From positions 1-64,000 of the forward strand of contig JANJTP010000016.1 of assembly GCA_024711025.1 (NCBI GenBank): DNA of 64,000 nucleotides, in the 5' to 3' direction. The notes below the pieces were generated by a model. That model was not told the origin of the DNA and ran no database searches. It was given only the letters and a program-made list of their open reading frames with translations. Source of the DNA: Solirubrobacteraceae bacterium. GTDB lineage: Bacteria > Actinomycetota > Thermoleophilia > Solirubrobacterales > Solirubrobacteraceae. How positions within the stretch are numbered: position 1 is the first letter of the stretch; every line of letters begins with the position of its first letter. This document shows, piece by piece, positions 50,958-58,166 of the stretch. Made by a program: the position numbers and the translations under genes.

Positions 50958-51938
50958 ATGCGCGCGATGGCGCTCGAAGAGCCCGGCCGGCCGCTGACGG
51001 CGCGCGAGCTGCCCGACCCCGAGCCCGGACCCGGGCAGCTGCGGCTGCGGGTGCGGGCGTGCGGCGTCTGCCGCACCGACGTGCACATCCGCGACGGGGA
51101 GCTGACCACCGCCACCCGGCCGATCGTCCCCGGCCACCAGATCGTCGGCGTCGTCGAGCGTGGCGGGGCCGGCACGAGCACCGCGCCGGGCGCGCGCGTC
51201 GGCGTGCCGTGGCTCGGCTGGACGTGCGGCGAGTGCCGCTTCTGCCGCAGCGGACGCGAGAACCTGTGCGAGCACGCGCGCTTCACGGGGCTCGACATCC
51301 CCGGCGGCTTCGCCGAGCTGACGGTCGCCGACGAGCGCTTCTGCTTCGCGCTCCCGGACGGCTACGCCGACCTCGCCGTGGCGCCGCTGCTCTGTGCGGG
51401 GCTGATCGGCCATCGGGCGCTGCGGATGACCGGCGACGCGCGCCGTCTGGGGCTCTACGGCTTCGGCGCGGCCGCCCACATCGTCACCCAGGTGGCGGTC
51501 CACGAGGGCCGCGAGGTCCATGCCTTCACGCGCGCCGGCGACGAGCCGGCGCAGCGCTTCGCGCGGGAGCTCGGCTGCTCGTGGGCCGGAGACGCCGCGC
51601 GCCCCGGACCGGAGCCGCTGGATGCGGCGATCATCTTCGCGCCGGCCGGCGAGCTCGTTCCGGCCGCGCTTCGCGCCTGCGAGCGCGGCGGCGTCGTCGT
51701 CTGCGCGGGCATCCACATGAGCGACATCCCGAGCTTCCCCTACGAGATCCTCTGGGGCGAGCGCCAGCTGCGCTCGGTGGCGAACCTGACCCGGGCCGAC
51801 GGCGTCGACTTCCTGGCGCTGGCCCCGCGAGCCGGGGTGCGCACGAGCGTGACGAGCTACCCGCTCGAGCGGGCCGAGGACGCCCTCGACGCGATCCGCA
51901 CGGGATGCATCGAGGGCGCCGCCGTCGTCGTGCCGTGA
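50958..51938 (+). CDS. Zinc-dependent alcohol dehydrogenase family protein
   Basis: Medium-chain dehydrogenase/reductase, 326 residues. Catalytic zinc: Cys in RACGVCRTDVHIRDGELTT and GHQIVGVVE (His). Structural zinc: CGECRFCRSGRENLC (residues ~91-105). The NAD(P) fold starts near GLYGFGAAAHIVTQVAVHEG, a variant of GxGxxG with GFGAAA. The end is ERAEDALDAIRTGCIEGAAV. It resembles the AdhA-like actinobacterial group acting on primary alcohols/aldehydes; the substrate is not known. Confidence 0.9.
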   Translation: MRAMALEEPGRPLTARELPDPEPGPGQLRLRVRACGVCRTDVHIRDGELTTATRPIVPGHQIVGVVERGGAGTSTAPGARVGVPWLGWTCGECRFCRSGRENLCEHARFTGLDIPGGFAELTVADERFCFALPDGYADLAVAPLLCAGLIGHRALRMTGDARRLGLYGFGAAAHIVTQVAVHEGREVHAFTRAGDEPAQRFARELGCSWAGDAARPGPEPLDAAIIFAPAGELVPAALRACERGGVVVCAGIHMSDIPSFPYEILWGERQLRSVANLTRADGVDFLALAPRAGVRTSVTSYPLERAEDALDAIRTGCIEGAAVVVP

Positions 51939-51962
51939 GCCCGTCGATGCAGGGGCGTCCGG

Positions 51963-53609
51963 TCAGACCTCGCAGCCGCCCCAGATCCCCGTCTTGATGT
52001 CGCCGGGCGGCGGCGGCCGCTTGACCGCGGTCCGCCGGAGCTTCAGGCACCAGGCGCCGAGCTGAAGGGTGCCGCGGCTCGCCTGGAGGTTCATGGCGCG
52101 CAGGCGCCTGCCCTCGCCGCCCATCACCATCGCGACGGCCGTGCGCAGGTCGGGTGCCAGCTTCGGCAGGCGCGCCGCCAGTCGGGCGGGGACCTCGAGC
52201 GCCCCGTACCTCATCCGCCCCATGTCCGACAGCCCCGCCGGGCTGTTCCACTGGCGCAGGCCGTCGACGCCCTCGAGCACGAGATCGGCGTGATCGCCGG
52301 TCGGCGTGCTGATCCGCATCCGCGCCGGCGAGCAGTACGGGTCGTAGCCGGTGACCAGGATGCGTGTGCCGTTGGCGAACGCCCCCCGGTAGGAGTAGGT
52401 CGGGCGCGGCGGAGCGAGCGCCCGGGAACGCCGCTGCGCCTTCACGATCCGGCCGCGCAGCCCGCCGTGGCCGCGCACGAAGCGCCAGCGGCGATCGTCG
52501 ATCCGCTTCTGCCAGTAGCCGATCCGGCCGCGACGATCGAGGCCCTCGACGCGCAGCACGCGCTCGGAGCTGCCCGGAAGCCCGGTCTTGGCGATGCTCA
52601 GGTGGGTCGTGAAGCGCCCCGGGATCGCGGGCTGACGATCCCAGTCGCGCGGAGCGAGCTGGATCTTCGGATCGGTCAGGCCGCGCTGCGGCTCCCACGA
52701 GTACTCGAGCTGCGCGATATCGCCGCCCGAGATGTCGAAGTCGTACTGGCGCGTGTAGAGCCGCCCGTCGCGGCCGGCCACGAGCATCGTCGATCCGGAC
52801 GCCGACAGCGCGAGCGAGCGCAGGCGCCCGCCGCGGGGCGCACAGACCTCGTAGGACTCGTCGGACGGCAGCCACGGGTCGAGGTAGGTGATTCGGCTGC
52901 CGTCGCCGCGTAGCGCGTAGACGGTGACGATGCCGATGATCGGAGAGCGATTGCCGGCCGCATCGAGGAACCACCGGTCGACGTCGGCGTCACCCAGTGA
53001 CGCGGCCCAGCTTCGCGTGTCGCGCGGCAGGCGCACGCCGGAGCCGGCCCAGAGCGGCGGGCCCCATCGCATCGTCCAGCTCTCGTAGATCTGCTCGAGC
53101 GGATCGTCGCCGCGCGTCGAGTCGTAGAGGTTGCGCTTGGCGTCGATCGCAACCAGGAGCTCGCCGTCGGCTCCAACACCCCTCATCCGGCCCTCCATGC
53201 AGGGCGGCAGCACGAGCCGCCGCCAGGCGCCGGCTCCCGCGCCGTCGGCGGTGGTCGGCCGGATGAAGATGTGCCCGCCCAGCGCGATGAGGTCGTAGTG
53301 CTGGTTGAACGTCTCGCGCGGCGTGCGGAACAGGACTCTGCGCGGGAGCCGCCGCGCCTGCGCCGCGGTCGGCGGGAGCGTCGCAGGGCCGCTGCGCACC
53401 GGCGGCGTGGAGCCCTCGGGCCGCCCGGTGCTGCCGCCCGTAGTGCCGCCCGCGAGCTCGGCGCAGCTCGCCGGCAGCCCGGCGGTGTCCGGGGCGTTCG
53501 GGGGCACGTAGTCGGCGGCGAGCGCCCCGCCGGGCGCGGCCGCGGAGAGGACGAGCGCCGCGAGTGCGGCGAGTGCGGCGAGTGCGGCGCGCCGAGCGTT
53601 CCGTGACAT
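51963..53609 (-). CDS. Secreted protein of unknown function
   Basis: A 548-residue protein with a signal peptide (MSRNARRAALAALAALAALV, then cleavage likely after GGALA). A Thr/Gly/Ser/Pro linker (~55-95) is followed by a long beta-rich region with short repeating motifs such as GELLVAIDAKRNLYDS, MLVAGRDGRLYTRQYDF and ILVTGYDPYCSPARM, which suggests a beta-propeller-like or sialidase-like fold. I see no catalytic motif. Several Cys may form disulfides. It is convergent with the dehydrogenase gene and divergent from the thiol-redox pair. Confidence 0.7.
   Translation of the reverse strand: MSRNARRAALAALAALAALVLSAAAPGGALAADYVPPNAPDTAGLPASCAELAGGTTGGSTGRPEGSTPPVRSGPATLPPTAAQARRLPRRVLFRTPRETFNQHYDLIALGGHIFIRPTTADGAGAGAWRRLVLPPCMEGRMRGVGADGELLVAIDAKRNLYDSTRGDDPLEQIYESWTMRWGPPLWAGSGVRLPRDTRSWAASLGDADVDRWFLDAAGNRSPIIGIVTVYALRGDGSRITYLDPWLPSDESYEVCAPRGGRLRSLALSASGSTMLVAGRDGRLYTRQYDFDISGGDIAQLEYSWEPQRGLTDPKIQLAPRDWDRQPAIPGRFTTHLSIAKTGLPGSSERVLRVEGLDRRGRIGYWQKRIDDRRWRFVRGHGGLRGRIVKAQRRSRALAPPRPTYSYRGAFANGTRILVTGYDPYCSPARMRISTPTGDHADLVLEGVDGLRQWNSPAGLSDMGRMRYGALEVPARLAARLPKLAPDLRTAVAMVMGGEGRRLRAMNLQASRGTLQLGAWCLKLRRTAVKRPPPPGDIKTGIWGGCEV
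53561..53587. repeat. Three 9-bp direct repeats in a signal-peptide coding region
   Basis: cgagtgcgg repeated three times head to tail. On the minus strand it encodes the repeated Ala-Ala-Leu of the hydrophobic signal-peptide core, so copy changes would lengthen or shorten the core in frame. Confidence 0.85.
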
Positions 53610-53672
53610 GGTGTCGAAGGACCCTACGGCACCGGTCGGCGGCCACGCGCACGACCTGCGTGAGGCTGCTCC

Positions 53673-53678
53673 TAGCAT
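53673..53678 (+). promoter_or_regulatory. Candidate -10 box for the thioredoxin-like gene pair
   Basis: TAGCAT, 7 nt before the ATG at 53686, leaderless spacing. Confidence 0.35.
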
Positions 53679-53685
53679 GGTGTCG

Positions 53686-54027
53686 ATGACGCTCGTCGAG
53701 CTCCTCTACTGGCGCGGCTGCCCGTCGTATCCCGCGGCGCTCGCCGAGCTGCGCGCGGCGATGGCCGAGGTCGGGGTCGACCCCGGCTCGCTCGAGCAGA
53801 TCGAAGTGCACGATGAGCGTGAGGCGGCTCAGCAGCGCTTCCCCGGCTCGCCGACGATCCGCGTCGACGGCCGTGACGTCGTCGACGCCGGCGATGCCGA
53901 GCCGGCGCTCAACTGCCGGATCTACCGGCGGCGCGATGACCGGATCTCGCCGCTGCCGGACCCCGATGACCTGCGCGACGCGCTGCGGCGCGCGGTCGCC
54001 TCGCGGGCCGGAGACCGGGCGGTGTGA
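53686..54027 (+). CDS. Small thioredoxin-fold protein (CPSY motif)
   Basis: A 113-residue protein starting MTLVELLYWRGCPSYPAALA. A single redox Cys is visible in the CPSY motif after the first strand; the cis-proline region FPGSPTIRVDGRDVVDAG follows. Proteins of this kind occur in actinobacteria, but their partners are unknown. A start 9 bp earlier (MVSMTL) is possible. Its stop overlaps the GTG of the next redox gene by 4 bases, so both are made together. Confidence 0.75.
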   Translation: MTLVELLYWRGCPSYPAALAELRAAMAEVGVDPGSLEQIEVHDEREAAQQRFPGSPTIRVDGRDVVDAGDAEPALNCRIYRRRDDRISPLPDPDDLRDALRRAVASRAGDRAV

Positions 54028-54554
54028 GCCTCGGGATCGGCGAGCGCGCGCCGCGCCTCGAGCTGCTCGACACGTCGGGCCGCTCGCATGTCGCCCCGTC
54101 CGGCGATCCGGCGACGGTCGTCGTCTTCACCTGCAACCACTGCCCCTACGCGCTGGCCTGGCACGGGCGCCTCGCCGCCGTGGCCCGCGACTACGCGCCG
54201 CGCGGCGTTCGCATGCTCGCCGTGAACAGCAACGACGCGGAGCGCTACCCGGCCGACTCCCCGGCCGCGATGGTCGAGCGCGTCGCCCGCGAGCCCGGCT
54301 CGTGGCCGATGCCGTACCTGCACGACGCCTCCCAGGAGGTGGCACGCGCGTTCGGCGCGCGCACGACGCCCGACGTCTTCGTGCTCGACGCCGACGGCCG
54401 ACTCGCCTACCGCGGCGCGCCGGACGACGACTTCGACGACCCGGCCCGGGACGCCGCCTGGCTGCGCGCCGCGCTCGACTCGGTGCTCGCCGGCGAGCCG
54501 GTCGCCCGGCCGCGCACCGAGTCCGTGGGCTGCTCGATCAAGTGGCGACCGTGA
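54024..54554 (+). CDS. Redoxin/TlpA-like thioredoxin-family protein
   Basis: A 176-residue AhpC/TSA-redoxin fold protein without signal peptide. Motifs: RAPRLELLDTSGRSHVAPSG, VVVFTCNHCPYALAWHGRLA (CNHC redox pair) and the end SVGCSIKWRP, a signature of a cytosolic thioredoxin-family subgroup. GARTTPDVFVLDADGRLAYR gives the cis-proline and the next strands. It probably reduces disulfides or peroxides; the substrate is unknown. It is translationally coupled to the small CPSY protein through GTGA. Confidence 0.85.
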   Translation: MSLGIGERAPRLELLDTSGRSHVAPSGDPATVVVFTCNHCPYALAWHGRLAAVARDYAPRGVRMLAVNSNDAERYPADSPAAMVERVAREPGSWPMPYLHDASQEVARAFGARTTPDVFVLDADGRLAYRGAPDDDFDDPARDAAWLRAALDSVLAGEPVARPRTESVGCSIKWRP

Positions 54555-54617
54555 CGCGCTGAGCCGCCGCGCCCGGCGTTCCGTCAGGTCGGCCGCCTAG
54601 CGTGCGACCCCTCCCCC

Positions 54618-56000
54618 ATGCCGATCTTCCTCGCCTCGATCGCCGGCTTCGCCGTCGGCGCCCTGCTCGTCCTGCTGGTGCTGCAGCGGCGGCTCGCCGA
54701 CGAGCGCGCCGCGCGTGCCACGAGCGCCGCCGAGCTCGAGCATGCGAACAGGCTGGTCGAGGTCGAGCGCGCCGGCGGCGAGCGGCGCGTCACCGAGCTG
54801 CGCCGCGAGACCGAGGCGCGGATCGCGCTCGTCACCGGCTCGCGGGAGCAGCTCCGCGACGAGCTGAAGGCGATCTCCGGCGACGCGCTGCGCGAGGCAA
54901 CCGAGCAGCTCGCCAAGCTGGCGGATGAGCAGCGGCGCACCGACGGCGCACGCGGCGCCCAGGAGCTGACGCGCCGCACCGAGGAGATCCGCCGCCTCGT
55001 ACAGCCGATGCAGGAGGGCCTTCGCCGCGTCGAGGGCGAGATCAAGCAGCTCGAGCGAGACCGCAAGGAGTCCTCCGGCCAGATCGCGGCGATGTTCCAG
55101 GGCATGGCGGGCGACGTGCGCGACCTGCGGGCGACGACCGGCAGCCTCGTCACGGCGCTGCGCCGGCCCGAGGTGCGCGGATCGTGGGCGGAGATCCAGC
55201 TGCGTAACGTCGTTGAGATGGCCGGCATGGTCGAGCACTGCGACTTCGTGCAGCAGCAGACGCTCGACGGCGACGAGGGCCGGCTCCGCCCGGACGTCAT
55301 CGTCCGGCTGCCCGGCGGCAGGAGCGTCGTCGTCGACTCCAAGGCACCGCTCGACGCCTTCCTGGCCGGGATCGAGGCACGCGAGGAGGCCGCTCGCGCG
55401 ACGGAGCTGGCGCGGCACGCGCGCCAGGTTCGCGACCACATCGGCCGGCTGGCGGCCAAGAGCTACCACCGCAGCCTCGACGAGAGCCCCGAGTTCGTCG
55501 TGATGTTCCTGCCGTCCGACGCGATCTACCAGGCCGCGCTGCAGGAGGACCCGGGGATCCTCGAGCTGGGCGTCGAGCAGGGTGTGCTGATCGCGACGCC
55601 GACGACCCTGATCGCACTGCTGCGCGCGGTGCACTACGGCTGGCGCCAGGAGCGGATCGCGGCGTCGGCGCGCGAGATCGCCGCCGCGGCGCGCGAGCTG
55701 CACAAGCGCTTCGCGACGTTCCTCGAGCCGCTGGCGAAGGTCGGCAGGCAGCTCGGATCCGCCACGAGCGCCTACAACCAGGCGGTCGGCTCGCTGGAGG
55801 CGCGCGTGCTGCCGCAGCTGCGGCGCATCGAGGAGGCCGGCGCCGGATCGGGGGCTGAGATCGCGGCCCCGGCCGCGCTCGACACGCCGGCGCGCGAGAT
55901 CACGGCGCCGGAGCTGAGCGTTCCCGCCGAGCTGGCGGCACCCCAGCCGTCCGGGGACAACGGCGTCGTGCGCAGCGCCGGACCCGGCGAGGGCGCGTAG
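54618..56000 (+). CDS. rmuC: DNA recombination protein RmuC
   Basis: A 460-residue protein with an N-terminal membrane helix (IFLASIAGFAVGALLVLLVL), a long coiled coil (25-165) and the RmuC core: GSWAEIQLRNVVEMAGMVEH, RPDVIVRLPGGRSVVVDSKA, FVVMFLPSDAIYQAALQEDP and GVLIATPTTLIALLRAVHYG. The core is nuclease-like (the VDSKAPLDA strand), and RmuC limits inversions between short repeats in E. coli. The end is Ala/Pro/Glu-rich. Confidence 0.92.
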   Translation: MPIFLASIAGFAVGALLVLLVLQRRLADERAARATSAAELEHANRLVEVERAGGERRVTELRRETEARIALVTGSREQLRDELKAISGDALREATEQLAKLADEQRRTDGARGAQELTRRTEEIRRLVQPMQEGLRRVEGEIKQLERDRKESSGQIAAMFQGMAGDVRDLRATTGSLVTALRRPEVRGSWAEIQLRNVVEMAGMVEHCDFVQQQTLDGDEGRLRPDVIVRLPGGRSVVVDSKAPLDAFLAGIEAREEAARATELARHARQVRDHIGRLAAKSYHRSLDESPEFVVMFLPSDAIYQAALQEDPGILELGVEQGVLIATPTTLIALLRAVHYGWRQERIAASAREIAAAARELHKRFATFLEPLAKVGRQLGSATSAYNQAVGSLEARVLPQLRRIEEAGAGSGAEIAAPAALDTPAREITAPELSVPAELAAPQPSGDNGVVRSAGPGEGA

Positions 56001-56010
56001 CGCTTCGGCG

Positions 56011-56511
56011 TCATCCCTCGGTCGACGTGTGGACCTGACCGAGCTTGCCGAGGTTGACATGCTCGTTTGTGAGGCCGTAGTCGAGAACGTCGCCCGTCGC
56101 CCCGTCGACGACCAGCGTGATCACGCTCCCTGTCGGAAGCTGTGACTGGGCATCCTGCTCCGATGTGGCGGCTCTTGGCATCCTGGCATGCGTCGCGGTG
56201 AACGCGCCCTGGAGCTGGATCAGGATCACCGGCTGGTCGTCCTGCGGTCCAGTCACAGCAGACCCCGACGTGACGGTTGCCGCCTCTGACCGCGTGGATG
56301 CCACCCACTCGATCTCGGTGGGCTTTGACTCGCCCGCATCGGTGGCCGCCCGCTGCGCGATAGCGATGATCGCCATCGCGCTCAGGCTCTGGCCGCTGGA
56401 CATCTCGGCGGCTTCGGTAGCGACGCCGTCGGCCTGTCCCCCGCAGCCGACGATGCCGACGGTGGCCGCCACCATGACCACCGCCGAGAAGCGCGGCAGA
56501 CAACGCCGCAT
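56011..56511 (-). CDS. Putative lipoprotein of unknown function
   Basis: A 166-residue protein with a lipoprotein signal (FSAVVMVAATVGIVGCGGQ, lipobox VGC). A folded-looking domain follows with ATVTSGSAVTGPQDDQPVIL, ITLVVDGATGDVLDYGLTNE and the end LGKLGQVHTSTEG; the GATGDVLDYG turn resembles PepSY-type proteins, but similarity is slight. The ATG at 56509-56511 has a strong TAGGAGG site 6 nt upstream, unlike most genes here. Its base composition is less GC-rich than that of its neighbours. Confidence 0.65.
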   Translation of the reverse strand: MRRCLPRFSAVVMVAATVGIVGCGGQADGVATEAAEMSSGQSLSAMAIIAIAQRAATDAGESKPTEIEWVASTRSEAATVTSGSAVTGPQDDQPVILIQLQGAFTATHARMPRAATSEQDAQSQLPTGSVITLVVDGATGDVLDYGLTNEHVNLGKLGQVHTSTEG

Positions 56512-56630
56512 CTTGCCTCCTACCGTGACTCGCTCACAGGATCGTCGCGCGAAGTTCCACGGCGAGCGGGACATCGTCGAATAGAAGGCTGCGGCGGCGA
56601 AACGCACCGGACGTTCGCCGGGGATGCCGC

Positions 56631-57098
56631 CTACTGCGCGAGCTCCTCTTCCTCGTTGCGACCGGCGAGCCGGTCGCGGCCGCGCTGGACCGCGGCGATG
56701 AACTTCGTCAGGTTGACCTCGAGCGTGCCGAGGATCTCGTCCGCGTAGTCCTCCGCGCCGAGACGGATCTCACGCTCGCGCGAGCGCGCGTCATCGATGA
56801 TGTCCTCGGCCCCACGCTCGGCCTGGCGGGTGACCTCCTCCTCCGCGACGAGCTGGTCCTGGCGCTCGCGCGCCTCCTTGATGACGCGCTCAGCCTCGCG
56901 CTTGGCCTCGGCGAGCATCTCCTGACGCTCCTTGACGATCCAGCGCGCCTGCTTGATCTCCTCGGGGATCGTCGCACGCATCTGGTCGAGGATGTCGTAG
57001 ATCTCCTCCTTGTCCACACGCACCTGGTCGGTCAACGGCACCGGCTTGGCGTTGTGGATGAGGTCGTCTAGCTTGTCGATCAGGACCAGGACGTCCAT
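56631..57098 (-). CDS. DivIVA-like coiled-coil protein (ATP-synthase-b-like)
   Basis: A 155-residue, almost wholly helical protein starting MDVLVLIDKLDDLIHNAKPV. Heptad-rich charged segments run from residue 35 to 150 (EIKQARWIVKERQEMLAEAK, AERVIKEARERQDQLVAEEE). Such proteins are conserved beside coaD in actinobacteria; the mycobacterial counterpart is an uncharacterised coiled-coil protein. A polar or septal scaffold role is possible but not shown. It starts 17 bp after the coaD stop. Confidence 0.8.
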   Translation of the reverse strand: MDVLVLIDKLDDLIHNAKPVPLTDQVRVDKEEIYDILDQMRATIPEEIKQARWIVKERQEMLAEAKREAERVIKEARERQDQLVAEEEVTRQAERGAEDIIDDARSREREIRLGAEDYADEILGTLEVNLTKFIAAVQRGRDRLAGRNEEEELAQ

Positions 57099-57115
57099 GG
57101 CACGGGTGCCTTTCG

Positions 57116-57613
57116 CTAACGGGCGAGCTCTTCCTTCAAACGGCGTGCCACGAGCGGCGTGACGTGCTCGTCGATCGCGCCGCCGAACATCGCCAGCTCC
57201 TTGATGCCGCTGCTGCTCAAGAAGCTGAACGTCGGGCTGGCCATGAGGTATAGCGACTCGATGTCGGGAGCCTGCAGTCGGTTGAGCTGGTTCATCTCGA
57301 ACTCGTACTCGAAGTCGGAGATCGCGCGCAACCCCTTTACGATCGCCTTCGCTCCGATCCTGTGGGCGAAGTCGACGACCAGCGTGTCGAACGACATCGC
57401 GCGCACGTTCTCCATCTCGCGCGTCGCGTCCTCGATCATCGCGATCCGCTCGCCGGTCGCAAAGAGCGTCTTGCCCTTGCGGACCGGCAGGTTCACGACC
57501 CCGACGACGACCTCGTCGAAGATCCGGGCGGTGCGCGCGATCACGTCGAGGTGGCCTCGGGTGATCGGGTCGTAGGACCCGGGGCAGACGGCGATTCGGG
57601 GATCGGGGCTCAT
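57116..57613 (-). CDS. coaD: Pantetheine-phosphate adenylyltransferase
   Basis: Fourth step of coenzyme A synthesis: joins AMP to phosphopantetheine. The 165 residues include the nucleotidyltransferase start AVCPGSYDPITRGHLDVIAR (TxGH), VVGVVNLPVRKGKTLFATGE, KGLRAISDFEYEFEMNQLNR and the second site MASPTFSFLSSSGIKELAMF. The ATG overlaps the rsmD stop by 4 bases. Confidence 0.96.
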   Translation of the reverse strand: MSPDPRIAVCPGSYDPITRGHLDVIARTARIFDEVVVGVVNLPVRKGKTLFATGERIAMIEDATREMENVRAMSFDTLVVDFAHRIGAKAIVKGLRAISDFEYEFEMNQLNRLQAPDIESLYLMASPTFSFLSSSGIKELAMFGGAIDEHVTPLVARRLKEELAR

Positions 57614-58152
57614 ACGCGGTTGTGGATGCGGATCAGGGTGTCGCCGTAGCGGCGTTCGTCGACGAGCGGCAGCGAGAGCTCCAGCGGCGCGCGCCGGTCG
57701 CTCTCGGTCACGACGCGAGCGGCGGGCGCGAGCAGCGGGCCGAGGGCCCGGGTCAGCTCGTCGCCCAGCGCCGGCGCCTGCCGGTACGGCGGATCGAGGA
57801 AGACGAGATCGTAGGACTCCCGGCGCTCGCGTGCGGCGCGGAGTGCCGCGGCCGCCGGCGCTCGCACCAGCCGAGCCTGCTCGTCACCGAGCCCGAGCGC
57901 GGTGAGGTTGCGTGCCGCGACCGCCGCGGCACGCGGGTCGCGCTCGACCAGGACGGCCATGCCGGCCCCCCGCGAGAGCGCCTCGATCGCGAGCGCGCCG
58001 GAGCCGGCGAACAGGTCGAGCACGCGCTCCCCGTCCAGTGGGCCGAGCAGCGAGAAGAGCGCCTCGCGGACGCGGTCGCTGGTCGGACGAGTCGCGCCGC
58101 CCGGCGGCGCGAGCAGACGACGGCCCCCCAGCCGTCCGGCGACGACGCGCAT
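57610..58152 (-). CDS. rsmD: 16S rRNA (guanine966-N2)-methyltransferase RsmD
   Basis: SAM-dependent methyltransferase, 180 residues. It starts MRVVAGRLGGRRLLAPPGGA and RPTSDRVREALFSLLGPLDG; the SAM site is VLDLFAGSGALAIEALSRGA, and the catalytic N-P-P-Y-like motif appears as LVFLDPPYRQAPALG. The end is RRYGDTLIRIHNRV. It lies between recG and coaD as in many Gram-positives. Confidence 0.95.
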   Translation of the reverse strand: MRVVAGRLGGRRLLAPPGGATRPTSDRVREALFSLLGPLDGERVLDLFAGSGALAIEALSRGAGMAVLVERDPRAAAVAARNLTALGLGDEQARLVRAPAAAALRAARERRESYDLVFLDPPYRQAPALGDELTRALGPLLAPAARVVTESDRRAPLELSLPLVDERRYGDTLIRIHNRV

Positions 58153-58166
58153 CGCTCAGCCCCGCA

